From: Pseudomonadota bacterium
GTDB lineage: Bacteria > Pseudomonadota > Alphaproteobacteria > Rhizobiales > Xanthobacteraceae
NCBI GenBank assembly: GCA_018240595.1
Contig: JAFEFL010000070.1
Span: 124,001-188,000, forward strand
Reading direction: 5' to 3'
DNA length: 64,000 nt
Under the pieces are notes generated by a model. It was not told the origin of the DNA. It made no database searches and worked only from the letters and a program-made list of their open reading frames with translations. Both the position numbers and the translations under genes were made by a program. Position 1 is the first letter of the stretch; each line of letters begins with the position of its first letter. Shown here piece after piece: positions 16,090 through 25,240 of the stretch.

Positions 16090-17892
16090 TCAGGGCGAGC
16101 CGACTTCCTTGGTTTCGGTGAGCGCCGCGACGGTGCTCGGCGCATAGCCGGGCGCGACGTGCACATCGACGACCACCGTTTCGCCGGCCTTAACGGCGGT
16201 AACGGCTTCGGCCAACGTCTTCGCCAGGTCGGCATGGCTTTTGACCGGGCCGAAGGCCGTCGCGCCCTGGGCGCGCGCGAACATCACGATATCGGGCTCC
16301 GGGTCGGCGATGCGCTGGCCGATCCAGCGGTTCTCGACCGGGCGGCCGCGCATCACGGCGACGCGCTCCTGATGCACTTCGTCGTTGAAGTACGAGTGAT
16401 TGTTGGCGACGACGGTGAGCATCGGCACCTTGTAGTGCACGGCGCTCCACAGCGCGGTGACGCCCATCAGGTAGTCGCCATCGCCGAGAATCGCGACCGG
16501 CATGCGGTCCGTGCCCTTGAGCGCCAGCGCGGCGCCAACGGCCATGCCGGGGCCGGAGCCGACGCCGCCGCCGCCGGAATGACCGATCTGATCGAGCGGA
16601 TGCTCGAACGGCCAGTACGAACCATCCCAACCGAGCGGCAGCCGCGACAGGCAGACGGCTTCGTTCTTGACCGCGTCGCGCAAGGTCAGCGCGATATCCT
16701 TGAGCGTGATCGGGCCTTCGCCCGTTCCCTTCGCCACCTTGGCCGGCGTCTTGCCGTAGGCGCGCTTTGGCGCCGGCAGCGCCTTGATGAGCGCCGGGAC
16801 CGCCGCTTCCGGCGTGACGGCGAGCCGCACGTCGACCGGCGGCAGCGCCATGTAGCCCATGTCCCATCCGTTATGGACATGGTGGTCGACCGAAACGTGA
16901 ATGATTTTCGCGGGACAGCCTTCGGGCCAAGCCTGTTTCAGCGTGCCGGCGAGATCGACCCAATCGAGGCTCAGCACGACATCGCTGCTCTTCAGTTTGC
17001 CGAGCGATTCCTTGCTGATGAACATGCCGCGCGGCATGGCGTGCAATTCGTGCTCGCTCGGGAAGCTGGCGCCGACCTTCAGGTCGGTGAACACCGTGGC
17101 ACCGAGCTGTTCGGCAAGGCGCACCCGGTCGGCCCAGGCCTTGGGATCGCGCGATACGCGGCCCGACAGGATCACCGGCGATTTCGCACCCGAGAGCAGG
17201 CGAACCGCGGCCTCGAGACTGACCGGATCGGGGCTCGGCGACGGGATAGCCTTGTAGCGCGCCATGTCCGGCATCGGCGCGCCGCCGGCATGTTTGGCTT
17301 CCTGCATTGCCGAGTCGAGCACGATGTAAACCGGCCCGCACGGCGCGGTGGTGGAGATCTGCATGCCACGCAGCAGCGCTTCTTCCGTCGCTTCGACGGA
17401 GGCCGGCTGGTCGTCCCATTTCGTGTAATGCCGCGTCATCGACGCCTGGTCGCGCGACGTGTGGATCCAGTCGATGAACGGCCGGCGCTTGTTGGCATCG
17501 ACCGGACCGGTGGCGCCGAGGATCATCATCGGCACACGGTCGCACCAGGCGTTGAAGATCGCCATGGTGCCGTGCATCAGGCCGACATTGCTGTGCAGCA
17601 CCACCGCCAGCGGCTTGCCGGCAACCTTGGCATAGCCATGCGCGATGGCAACGGCCGCTTCCTCATGCAGGCACAGCAGCATCTGCGGCCGCTCGTTGCC
17701 GAGCAGATTGACGAGGCTGTCATGCAGGCCCCGGAAGCTCGCGCCGGGGTTCAGGCAGATGAACGGCAGGTCGAGTTCGCGGATGATGCGGGCGATACGA
17801 TCGCTGCCCCATCCGTCCTCGGCCGCATTGGGTAGCGCCGGCACCTCGGGAATGCCGGAATTGCTTCTCTGTTCGCCTGACTTGTTACGCAC
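16090..17892 (-). CDS. ThDP-dependent decarboxylase-like enzyme 2
   Basis: 600 residues from a GTG start at 17892, chosen because AGGAAG lies about 8 bases upstream; a GTG at 17910 would add six residues. Activating glutamate E77 (LHEEAAVAIAHGY), GDG 470-472, NN 497-498. Shares with the other three copies the segments LNPGASxRGLHDSLVN and ENRWIGQRIxDP. Second gene of a unit led by MarR 2, followed by an aldehyde dehydrogenase. Probable 2-oxoacid decarboxylase; automated labels such as acetolactate synthase should not be trusted here. Confidence 0.85.
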   Translation of the reverse strand: MRNKSGEQRSNSGIPEVPALPNAAEDGWGSDRIARIIRELDLPFICLNPGASFRGLHDSLVNLLGNERPQMLLCLHEEAAVAIAHGYAKVAGKPLAVVLHSNVGLMHGTMAIFNAWCDRVPMMILGATGPVDANKRRPFIDWIHTSRDQASMTRHYTKWDDQPASVEATEEALLRGMQISTTAPCGPVYIVLDSAMQEAKHAGGAPMPDMARYKAIPSPSPDPVSLEAAVRLLSGAKSPVILSGRVSRDPKAWADRVRLAEQLGATVFTDLKVGASFPSEHELHAMPRGMFISKESLGKLKSSDVVLSLDWVDLAGTLKQAWPEGCPAKIIHVSVDHHVHNGWDMGYMALPPVDVRLAVTPEAAVPALIKALPAPKRAYGKTPAKVAKGTGEGPITLKDIALTLRDAVKNEAVCLSRLPLGWDGSYWPFEHPLDQIGHSGGGGVGSGPGMAVGAALALKGTDRMPVAILGDGDYLMGVTALWSAVHYKVPMLTVVANNHSYFNDEVHQERVAVMRGRPVENRWIGQRIADPEPDIVMFARAQGATAFGPVKSHADLAKTLAEAVTAVKAGETVVVDVHVAPGYAPSTVAALTETKEVGSP

Positions 17893-17925
17893 GCCTGAGC
17901 TTCCTTCCACCGCCTGCGACCGTCG

Positions 17926-18438
17926 TTACTTCGCCGGGCCGGCGCCCGGGCCGACATAGAACATCAGCGTCGACAGCGCGGTCTCGCGTTCGTCATTGGT
18001 CAGTTGGCTGGTGAAGTAGTCGACGTGGGGTTTCACTTCGTTGTCGATGCGATCGCAGATCGCCCGGCCCGCCGGCGTGATCTTCAGGATCGTGACACGC
18101 CCGTCCGAAACGTCGGAATCGCGCTTGAGATACTTGGACTTGACCAGCCCCTTGATCAGGTTCGACGCGAAGGCCGGCGCGATATCGAGCCGTTCGGCGA
18201 GCTCGCTCACACGCAGCTCCTGATTCGGACTGCCGTACACCTGGAGCAGCGCCTGATGCGCCAGGGACTCCAGCCCGACTTCCTTCGCCTTCTCTTCGAT
18301 GATGCGGAAAACCTTGCGCAGGATGTAGCGCACATGCGCCACCGCGGCGAAATACTCGTGCTTGTCGGCACCGTTGCGCGAGCGCGCGGCGGCAGCCGAT
18401 CGCTTTTCAATCTTCGCGAAGTTGAGGACCACGGTCAT
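17926..18438 (-). CDS. MarR-family transcriptional regulator 2
   Basis: 170 residues with a winged-helix domain: helix-turn-helix around LRVSELAERLDIAPAFASNL-like positions 76-95, and wing DVSDGRVTILKITPAG (about 106-121). First gene of the unit with ThDP enzyme 2, 33 bases before the preferred GTG of that gene. An AT-rich island upstream (18509-18532) probably holds its operator, giving autoregulation of the whole unit. Quite different in sequence from MarR 1 and MarR 3. Confidence 0.87.
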   Translation of the reverse strand: MTVVLNFAKIEKRSAAAARSRNGADKHEYFAAVAHVRYILRKVFRIIEEKAKEVGLESLAHQALLQVYGSPNQELRVSELAERLDIAPAFASNLIKGLVKSKYLKRDSDVSDGRVTILKITPAGRAICDRIDNEVKPHVDYFTSQLTNDERETALSTLMFYVGPGAGPAK

Positions 18439-18508
18439 CGATTATTTCCCGGTATTTGCAGCGCGATCCCGCTACCGTAACGCCGGCGACAGCATTGCGT
18501 TGTTGATT

Positions 18509-18532
18509 CGAATTAGTTAGTTAACATATCTT
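18509..18532 (-). promoter_or_regulatory. AT-rich promoter/operator island of the MarR 2 unit
   Basis: Contains TTAGTTAGTTAACATATC, with a TTAGTTAGTT direct repeat overlapping a GTTAAC palindrome, in an otherwise GC-rich stretch. It lies about 75-90 bases before the MarR 2 start. The TTAGTT and AACATA elements recur in the other islands of this window. Exact promoter boxes are not clear. The remainder of 18439-18722 shows no gene. Confidence 0.45.
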
Positions 18533-18630
18533 TCTGGAAATGCCAGCGCTATTTCGCGGCAGGTTGCGCGACGCGAACCGGCGGCGGTATCGAGCGGCAC
18601 GCCTGCTCCGCGCCGGCCATCTGCTCGGCG

Positions 18631-18663
18631 ATTTATGTATGTTTACAACCTTAGTTCTATAAT
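18631..18663 (+). promoter_or_regulatory. Promoter of the ubiX-ubiD operon
   Basis: A perfect -10 box TATAAT lies at 18658-18663, about 60 bases before the UbiX start. There is no good -35 box at the right distance (ATGTAT at 18635-18640). The stretch between holds CTTAGTT (18650-18656), the element shared with the other AT-rich islands. A strong -10 with a weak -35 fits activated or repressor-controlled expression. Confidence 0.55.
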
Positions 18664-18722
18664 ATATGCAGGGCTTTGGCCCGAACGGACCCGGAATCCG
18701 CGGCGGCGAACAGGACCTTCAC

Positions 18723-19307
18723 GTGACCCAGCGTATCATCGTCGGCATCAGCGGCGCCTCCGGAGCGATCCTGGGCATCCGGACATTGGAGGCCCTGCGC
18801 GCCGCGGGCGTCGAGAGCCATCTCGTGGTCAGCAAGTCGGCGGCGCTGACGATATCGAGCGAAACCGATGTCACGCTCGCGCAGGTGCGCGAGCTCGCCG
18901 ACGTCAACTACAAGGTCGACAATGTCGGTGCCGCCATCGCCAGCGGCTCGTTCCGCACCATGGGGATGATCGTCATCCCCTGCTCCATCCGGTCCCTTTC
19001 CGAGATCGCCTACGGCAACACGACGACCCTGCTGACGCGCGCCGCCGACGTCATCCTCAAGGAGCGCCGCAAGCTCGTCCTCGTGCTGCGCGAGACCCCG
19101 CTGCACCTCGGCCACCTCAAGACCATGACGCGCGCCGCCGAGATCGGCGCCGTGATCGCGCCGTTCATGCCGGCGCTCTACACCCGGCCGCAGAGCATCG
19201 ACGACATCGTCAACCACACGGTTGGCCGCGTGCTCGACCAGTTCGATATCGATACGGGAGCCGTCAAGCGCTGGGGCGAGCAGGTCCCGGCCATTGGCGA
19301 CACATAA
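18723..19307 (+). CDS. ubiX: UbiX-family flavin prenyltransferase
   Basis: 194 residues from a GTG start preceded by AGGAC; this matches the usual UbiX length, while an upstream ATG would add 19 unrelated residues. The FMN-binding GISGASG lies at 8-14, with SGSFRTMGMIVIPCS (about 74-88) and RETPLHLGHLKTM (about 123-135) as family hallmarks. It attaches a dimethylallyl group to FMN to make prenyl-FMN, the cofactor of UbiD enzymes. It is 21 bases before a ubiD-family gene, so the pair is self-sufficient. Confidence 0.93.
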   Translation: MTQRIIVGISGASGAILGIRTLEALRAAGVESHLVVSKSAALTISSETDVTLAQVRELADVNYKVDNVGAAIASGSFRTMGMIVIPCSIRSLSEIAYGNTTTLLTRAADVILKERRKLVLVLRETPLHLGHLKTMTRAAEIGAVIAPFMPALYTRPQSIDDIVNHTVGRVLDQFDIDTGAVKRWGEQVPAIGDT

Positions 19308-19328
19308 CGATCAAGGGAATGCCGGAAA

Positions 19329-20759
19329 ATGTATCGCGACCTGCGTGACTTCATCGACCTCGTCGACGGACTGGGCGCTTTGCGGCGGATCGACAACGCC
19401 GACCTCATGCTCGAGATCGGCGGCATCACTGAAGTCGCCGCCGGCATGCCGGAATGTCCGGCGCTGCTGTTCGACAACATCAAGGGCTATCCGCAGGGCT
19501 ACCGCATCTTCAGCAACGCCACCGTGAGCGCGCAGCGCGCCGCGCTGGCGCTCGGGCTCGATCCGCACCTGCGCCCGCTCGACGCGCTCAAGGCCTGGAT
19601 GGCCAAGCGGCAGACGCTGAAGACCTTCGATCCCGTCGAGGTCAAGGACGCCGCTTATCTCGAGAATTCGATGACCGGCGACGATGTCGATCTGGCGCGC
19701 TTGCCATCGCCGCATTGGCACCCGGAAGACGGCGGCGCCTATATCGGCTCCGGCAGTCTGGTGATCATGGGCGATGCCGACGACGGCTGGGTCAACGCCT
19801 CGATCTATCGCGTGCAGGTGCACGGCCGCAACCAGGTGACGATCCAGTTCGATCATCAGGGACGCCACGGCGCCATGATCTCGAAGAAATACTGGGAACG
19901 CGGCAAGCCCTGCCCTGTCGTCGTCGTCAACGGCGAGGATCCGGCCCTGTTCATCGCCGGCTTCGAATACCTGCCGGCCGGCCAGTCGGAATACGCCTTC
20001 GCCGGCGCCATCAAGGGCGCACCGATCGAGGTGCATCCCGGCCCCGTCACCCGCCTGCCGATCCCGGCCTATGCGGAAAGCGTGCTCGAAGGCGAGCTGC
20101 TGCCGATGTCGGAGACGAGCCTGCTCGAAGGCCCGTTCGGCGAATTCACCGGCTACTATGCCGCCGACAAGCGGCCGGCGCCGGTGATGAAGGTCACGGC
20201 GATCCACCACCGCAACAATCCCATTCTGCTCGGCTCGCCGCCGATGAAGCCGCCACGCTTCCATTTCGGCCTGCCGTTCCGCGGCGCCGGCATCTGGCAG
20301 AACCTGATCGCCTGCGGCGTCACCGATGTCGTCGGCGTCTGGCAGCACGTCTCCCAGCTCATGACCGTGATTGCGCTCGAACAGCGCTATCCGGGTCACG
20401 CCAAGCGCGCCGGGTTGATCGCCGCGGCCAACAGCTATATGGGCCGCCTCGTCGTCGTCGTCGACGAAGACGTCGACCCGTCGAATCTCGCCGATGTGAT
20501 GTGGGCGGTGACGACGCGGTCGGAGCCGTCGGAATCGGTCGACATCGTCCGCGGCGGCTGGAGCTCGGGCCTCGACCCGCGGCTGACGCCGGAAGCGCGC
20601 GACCAGGGCCTGACGCAGAACTCCAAGATGATCATCGACGCCTGCCGCCCGTTCGGCTGGCGCAGCAAATATGCCAAGACCTCGGCGCTCTCGATCGCCG
20701 AAACCCGCGTCATCGAGGACAAATGGATGGCGAGCCTGAGGCCCGCCGTCCGCACCTGA
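19329..20759 (+). CDS. UbiD-family prenyl-FMN-dependent decarboxylase
   Basis: 476 residues, typical of UbiD/Fdc enzymes. N156 and R161 in NASIYRVQ, the acidic segment AESVLEG (E250, E254) and LEGPFGEFTGYY (266-277) match prenyl-FMN binding and the Arg-Glu-Glu catalytic set of the family. Reversible (de)carboxylation of an aromatic, heteroaromatic or unsaturated acid is expected. Context (own ubiX, a 2-hydroxyacid dehydrogenase, catabolic neighbours) argues for a catabolic role and against ubiquinone synthesis; that is inference. Confidence 0.92.
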   Translation: MYRDLRDFIDLVDGLGALRRIDNADLMLEIGGITEVAAGMPECPALLFDNIKGYPQGYRIFSNATVSAQRAALALGLDPHLRPLDALKAWMAKRQTLKTFDPVEVKDAAYLENSMTGDDVDLARLPSPHWHPEDGGAYIGSGSLVIMGDADDGWVNASIYRVQVHGRNQVTIQFDHQGRHGAMISKKYWERGKPCPVVVVNGEDPALFIAGFEYLPAGQSEYAFAGAIKGAPIEVHPGPVTRLPIPAYAESVLEGELLPMSETSLLEGPFGEFTGYYAADKRPAPVMKVTAIHHRNNPILLGSPPMKPPRFHFGLPFRGAGIWQNLIACGVTDVVGVWQHVSQLMTVIALEQRYPGHAKRAGLIAAANSYMGRLVVVVDEDVDPSNLADVMWAVTTRSEPSESVDIVRGGWSSGLDPRLTPEARDQGLTQNSKMIIDACRPFGWRSKYAKTSALSIAETRVIEDKWMASLRPAVRT

Positions 20760-20771
20760 GAAAAGCGCGTT

Positions 20772-21842
20772 ATGGGCAAGCCCAAGATCCTCGTCTTCGC
20801 GCCGCTGGCCGGCACCGAACGGATGATGAGTGAACTGGCTGCGCATGGCTACGACCTCGTGCTCGGCGAGCCGCGCTGGCAGCAGCCGGGCAAAGCCACG
20901 GCCTCGGAAATCGCCGCCGCCGCGCGCGACGCCGTGGCGCTGATGGGCACTTCGATCCGCGCCACGCCGATCACCCGCGAGGTGATCGAGGCCTCGCCCA
21001 ACCTGCGCACCGTGACCAAATATTCGGTCGGCGTCGACGACGTCGACGTCGCCGCCGCCACCGAGCACGGCATCCTCGTCTGCCACGGCCCGACCGAGGA
21101 CAATTGTTTCGCCGTCGCCGAGAACACCATCGCGCTGATGCTGGCGCTGCTGAAGAAAATCGCCCGCCGCGACGCCGATGTGCGCGCCGGCAAGTGGCGC
21201 GAGGAGCGGCACGCCGCGACCTTCCTCGGCGCCCGCGTCTCCGATGGCTATCCTGGGATCACGGTTGGCCTGGTCGGCCTCGGCCGCATCGGCACGCGCG
21301 TCGCGCAATTGCTGGCGCCGTGGCGGCTGCGCATCATTGCCTATGACCCTTACGTGCCGCCGACCAGCTTCATGCTCGCCGGCGTCGAGCGCGTCGATTA
21401 CGACACCTTGCTGCGGCGCTCCGATGTCATCTCGTTTCATGCGACGCTCAGCGAGGAAACCCGCATGATGTTTGGCGCGCGCGAGATCGGCCTGACAAAG
21501 CCGGGCGCCATCGTCATCAACACGGCGCGCGGCCAGATGATCGATGAGGCCGCCGTCGCCGCCGCGCTGCAGGCCGGCCGCCTCGGCGGCGCGGCGATCG
21601 ACGCCTTCGAGGAAGAGCCGCTGCCGACGAACTCGCCGCTGCGCGCCATCGGCGACACGCTGATCCTGTCGCCGCACGCCACCGCCAAGACCGACACCAT
21701 CGAATTGCGCGCCGGCGCCGAGTGGGCGGGCCGCTCGGTGCATGAAGCGCTCAGCGGACGCGTGCCCGACAATGTCTATAACAGGGACGCCATCGCGCTA
21801 TGGAAGAAGCGCTTCGGCGGCGTCGATCTGTCGAAGCCCTGA
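20772..21842 (+). CDS. D-isomer-specific 2-hydroxyacid dehydrogenase (SerA-like)
   Basis: 356 residues. The NAD-binding GLGRIG lies near residue 176, and the catalytic Arg (NTARGQ), Glu (FEEEPL) and His (SPHATAK) are present in order. It reduces a 2-oxo acid or oxidises a D-2-hydroxy acid with NAD(H). It starts 12 bases after the UbiD gene and closes the operon. In combination, UbiD would remove a carboxyl group and this enzyme would act on a 2-oxo/2-hydroxy side chain. Substrate unknown. Confidence 0.9.
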   Translation: MGKPKILVFAPLAGTERMMSELAAHGYDLVLGEPRWQQPGKATASEIAAAARDAVALMGTSIRATPITREVIEASPNLRTVTKYSVGVDDVDVAAATEHGILVCHGPTEDNCFAVAENTIALMLALLKKIARRDADVRAGKWREERHAATFLGARVSDGYPGITVGLVGLGRIGTRVAQLLAPWRLRIIAYDPYVPPTSFMLAGVERVDYDTLLRRSDVISFHATLSEETRMMFGAREIGLTKPGAIVINTARGQMIDEAAVAAALQAGRLGGAAIDAFEEEPLPTNSPLRAIGDTLILSPHATAKTDTIELRAGAEWAGRSVHEALSGRVPDNVYNRDAIALWKKRFGGVDLSKP

Positions 21843-21850
21843 GCGCCGAA

Positions 21851-21880
21851 AAGAAAAGGGCCGCCCAGCGCGGGCGGCCC
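21851..21880 (-). terminator. Rho-independent-type terminator between convergent operons
   Basis: A perfect 8-bp stem GGGCCGCC / GGCGGCCC (21858-21865 and 21873-21880) with a 7-base loop. Read on the minus strand it is followed by TTTTCTTTT, so it should end transcripts of the alanine dehydrogenase gene. On the plus strand an A-rich run precedes the stem and no T tract follows; it may still weakly stop the ubiX operon. Confidence 0.75.
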
Positions 21881-21915
21881 AGTGTCACCGGGAGGGGGTC
21901 CGGTGGGGTTCGGCC

Positions 21916-23031
21916 CTACGCCGCGATGGCGTTTTCGGCCGACACATAAGGCAGGTTTAGGCTGTCGGCGACCGCCTTGTAGGTCACCTTGCCCTTGTGA
22001 ACGTTGAGACCGTTGCGCAGGTGCGGATTGCTGAGCACCGCCTTCAGGCCCGATGAGGCCAACGCCAGACCGAACGGCAGAGTCGCATTGTTGAGCGCGT
22101 GGCTCGACGTGACCGGCACCGCGCCCGGCATGTTGGCTACGCAGTAATGGATGACGCCGTCCACCACATAGGTCGGCTCGGCATGGGTCGTCGCATGCGA
22201 TGTCTCGAAGCAGCCGCCCTGGTCGATGGCGACATCGACAATCACGGCGCCCGTCTTCATGGTCTTCAGCTTGTCACGGCTGACCAGCTTCGGCGCGCTG
22301 GCGCCCGGCACCAGCACGGCACCGATCACGACATCGGCGGCCGCGACTTCGTTGTCGAGCGCCTCGGAGGTCGAATACAGCGTGCGCACCCGGCCGGCGA
22401 ACAACTCATCGAGTTCGCGCAGGCGCGGCAGTGAACGGTCGAGGATGGTGACTTCCGCGCCGAGGCCGACGGCCATGCGCGCCGCATGGACGCCGACGAC
22501 GCCGCCGCCGATGACGACGACACGGCCGGCCGGCACACCCGGCACGCCGCCGATCAGCAGGCCGCGGCCGCCGGCCGGCCGCTTCAGGGCAACGCCCGCC
22601 GCCTCGATCGCCAGACGGCCGGCGACTTCGCTCATCGGCGCCAGCAGCGGCAGGCCGCCGCGCTCGTCCGTCACGGTCTCGTAAGCGACCGCCGTGCATC
22701 CCGACTTGATCAGCGCCGCCGTCTGTTTCGGGTCGGGCGCCAGGTGGAGGTAGGTGAACAGGATCTGGCCCTCGCGAAGCTGGGCGCACTCGTCAAGTTG
22801 CGGCTCCTTGACCTTGACGATCATGTCCGCCGCCTTGAACACTTCGGCTGCGGACTTGGCGATCTCGGCACCGGCCTGACGGTAGACGTCGTCACTGGCG
22901 CCGATGCCGCCGCCGGCACCGGTCTGCACGAGAACCTTATGGCCGCGCTGGACGTATTCGCGAACCGACGCCGGGGTCAGCCCGACGCGATATTCGTGAG
23001 TTTTGATTTCGCTTGGAACGCCGACGAGCAT
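21916..23031 (-). CDS. ald: Alanine dehydrogenase
   Basis: 371 residues, the standard length. R15, K75 (VKEPQ) and H96 (TYLHLAP) match the pyruvate-binding and catalytic residues of the family. The NAD site is VVVIGGGVVGVHAA (about 170-183). It converts L-alanine, NAD+ and water to pyruvate, NH4+ and NADH. It is divergent from an Lrp-type gene, the usual arrangement. Several class III aminotransferases in the window could make alanine from pyruvate, and Ald would recycle the pyruvate and free the nitrogen (inference). Confidence 0.95.
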   Translation of the reverse strand: MLVGVPSEIKTHEYRVGLTPASVREYVQRGHKVLVQTGAGGGIGASDDVYRQAGAEIAKSAAEVFKAADMIVKVKEPQLDECAQLREGQILFTYLHLAPDPKQTAALIKSGCTAVAYETVTDERGGLPLLAPMSEVAGRLAIEAAGVALKRPAGGRGLLIGGVPGVPAGRVVVIGGGVVGVHAARMAVGLGAEVTILDRSLPRLRELDELFAGRVRTLYSTSEALDNEVAAADVVIGAVLVPGASAPKLVSRDKLKTMKTGAVIVDVAIDQGGCFETSHATTHAEPTYVVDGVIHYCVANMPGAVPVTSSHALNNATLPFGLALASSGLKAVLSNPHLRNGLNVHKGKVTYKAVADSLNLPYVSAENAIAA

Positions 23032-23154
23032 GGGATCCCCTCCTCTGATGGCCGCAAGCTAGACCAGGACGAAGTTGTCTTTCCGGCTTTTCCTGCGTTA
23101 TCCTGTCGTTCCACGCAGCATTCCCGCGCGTGCAGTCGATATGTGGCTCGTTTC

Positions 23155-23649
23155 ATGCACGACCTCGACAGGATCGATATCGCTCTGCTCCGCGAGGTCG
23201 CCGGCAATGCGCGCGTCTCCCATGTCGAGCTTGCCGATCGCGTCGGCCTGTCGAGCACCGCCTGTTCGCGCCGCCTCGCCACGCTCGAAGAAGAAGGTTT
23301 CATCGCCGGCTATCATGCTGCTTTGGGCCTGCATGCGCTGGGGCTCGGCACCACGGTGATCGTGCGCATCACGCTGGAAAGCCAGAGCGAAGACGCGCTG
23401 CAAGCCTTCGAGGCCGCCGTGGCGAAGTGCCCGTCGGTCGTCCGCTGCCTGCTGATGTCCGGCTCGGACGATTATCTCGTGACCATTCTCGCGCGCGGCA
23501 TCGAAGACTTCGAGCAGATCCATAAGACGCAATTGTCGCGTCTGCCGAAAGTGGCGCGGATTCATTCGAGCTTCGCCATCCGCAACGTCGTCGAGCGGCC
23601 CTTCCCGCCGACCGCTTTGGCTGAAAGCGCCAAGCGGTCGAAGCGGTAG
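23155..23649 (+). CDS. Lrp/AsnC-family regulator (AldR-like)
   Basis: 164 residues: N-terminal helix-turn-helix (HVELADRVGLSSTACSRRL-like, about 23-41) and a C-terminal RAM ligand-binding domain (about 65-140). The start MHDLDRID is the usual one for the family; an in-frame ATG 15 bases upstream is less likely. Divergent from ald with 123 bases between, so it most likely controls ald in response to alanine or a related amino acid. Confidence 0.9.
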   Translation: MHDLDRIDIALLREVAGNARVSHVELADRVGLSSTACSRRLATLEEEGFIAGYHAALGLHALGLGTTVIVRITLESQSEDALQAFEAAVAKCPSVVRCLLMSGSDDYLVTILARGIEDFEQIHKTQLSRLPKVARIHSSFAIRNVVERPFPPTALAESAKRSKR

Positions 23650-23658
23650 GACGTTCGC

Positions 23659-25176
23659 TTACTTCACATCGCCGATCGGCGGCAGCGCCAGCGCGCTTTC
23701 GACCATGCCGGTGGCGCGGGCGAAATCGAAGTTGCGATAGACGTTCATCTTCACCAGGAACGACGCGCCGCCGTAGAACTTCTCGTACTGCTGGTGGCGG
23801 CTGCCGAACTCCGAGCCGATGAAATCCCAGGCCATGCGCATGACGGCGACGCGGCTACGGGCATCGGCGACGCCGGACTGCATGAAGCGGTCGATGTCGG
23901 AACGCATGTCGGGGTTCTGGAAGTCGGCATAGGCCGACGGCACCGTGATCATGCCGGCGCCGCTCAGTTCACGGATGATTTCCAGCATGCGCGAATTCAA
24001 TTCGGACTGCAGCGCCATGACCGAATAGAGCCCGGTCTTCGACGGCCAGAGCACGCCGTCCTTGTCGATGGTCGCCGTGGTTTCCTGCGACAGCAGCATG
24101 TTCTCGACGATCGAAACCAGCGAGGCGAGCTCGCCCATCTGCACCTGAACGGCCGGATTGGAATCGTTGCCGGTCATCTCGTTCATGCGCTTGGCCAGAC
24201 CGATCATGAAGCGCAGCTTGGTCGAATAGCGCGCCTGCGCCTGATAGTTGCCGTAGAGATGCGACGGCGTGCGCCACCATTGATCGCGGCACACCGCCGT
24301 GTTGCGATAGATGAAGACGTTCTCCCACGGCACGAAGACGTTATCGAGCACGACGAAACAGTCGACCTCATCGAACCGCGACGACAGCGGATAGTCGTAG
24401 GAGTTGTCGGCGACGTTGGCATAGGCCCGGCGCGGGTAGAGTTTGAGCCCCGGCGCATTGGCCGGGATGGCGACGCCGTTGGCGTAGTTCTCGTCGCCCG
24501 CTTGCAGCGGATGAATGCAGCTCAGATAGATGTAGTCCGAGAACAGGCCGGCGGTGGCGAGCTGCTGGGCGCCCGACAGATAGATGCCGGCATCGGTTTC
24601 CTTGACGACGCCGGCATAGAGCGTCGGGTCGCTCTGCTGATGCGCCGGCTTGCTGCGGTCGATTTGCGGCGGAACGATCGCGTAGCTCAGATACTGATGG
24701 GTATCTCGGATCTTCTCGTAGAAATTGACAACGTTGTCGGCGAATTTCTGGCCACCAGCCGCGAAAACGCTCGGCACCGCCGCATAACCGGCGAAAAAGC
24801 CGGCGACGTGGTCGGGGGTCCGCCCCATCAGGCCGTAGGTCGCTTCCGCCCAGGTCTCGGCGGCCAGACGCTTGGCCTTGAGATCGGCATGGGTCTTCGG
24901 GATCTGGTAGGCGCGCCAGACCGGGTTGCCGGTTTTCGGCGACGTGAAGGTCATGCGCTCGCGCATCTCGGGCGCGGCGGCGATGTCGAACAGGCGCGCC
25001 AGCGACCGGGCGCCGCCCGAGAACGCCGGATGGGTCGTGACGTCCTTCACCTTCTCGCCATCGACGTAGACCTGACGGCCGTCGCGCAGGGATTCGAGAT
25101 AGTCGGCGCCCGTGCGCAACCCGCTGCCGGCGCTCTTGCGAGAACTCCCTTTCGTCACGTTTTCAACGACGTTCAT
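23659..25176 (-). CDS. HpaB-type flavin-dependent monooxygenase, oxygenase component
   Basis: 505 residues, matching 4-hydroxyphenylacetate 3-hydroxylase / chlorophenol monooxygenase large components (acyl-CoA dehydrogenase fold). Family-typical segments include GRTPDHVAGFFAGY (about 117-130) and the flavin/substrate region DETDAGIYLSGAQQLAT-like (about 190-206). Needs reduced flavin from a separate reductase; the one at 28606-29163 is the obvious partner. It hydroxylates a phenol or N-heteroaromatic ring. The start has AAGGA upstream. Divergent from the MFS-to-reductase operon across a shared AT-rich region. Substrate unknown. Confidence 0.9.
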   Translation of the reverse strand: MNVVENVTKGSSRKSAGSGLRTGADYLESLRDGRQVYVDGEKVKDVTTHPAFSGGARSLARLFDIAAAPEMRERMTFTSPKTGNPVWRAYQIPKTHADLKAKRLAAETWAEATYGLMGRTPDHVAGFFAGYAAVPSVFAAGGQKFADNVVNFYEKIRDTHQYLSYAIVPPQIDRSKPAHQQSDPTLYAGVVKETDAGIYLSGAQQLATAGLFSDYIYLSCIHPLQAGDENYANGVAIPANAPGLKLYPRRAYANVADNSYDYPLSSRFDEVDCFVVLDNVFVPWENVFIYRNTAVCRDQWWRTPSHLYGNYQAQARYSTKLRFMIGLAKRMNEMTGNDSNPAVQVQMGELASLVSIVENMLLSQETTATIDKDGVLWPSKTGLYSVMALQSELNSRMLEIIRELSGAGMITVPSAYADFQNPDMRSDIDRFMQSGVADARSRVAVMRMAWDFIGSEFGSRHQQYEKFYGGASFLVKMNVYRNFDFARATGMVESALALPPIGDVK

Positions 25177-25240
25177 GGTGTTCCTTCAACCTCCGCGATC
25201 CGATGAATTCATCGCCAGGATGGGGAAAACGGCCCCTATC

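Noticed and set aside
18723..20759. Ubiquinone biosynthesis ubiX-ubiD
   Set aside because: The operon continues into a 2-hydroxyacid dehydrogenase and is surrounded by catabolic genes with similar promoter elements; a biosynthetic role is less likely but not excluded.
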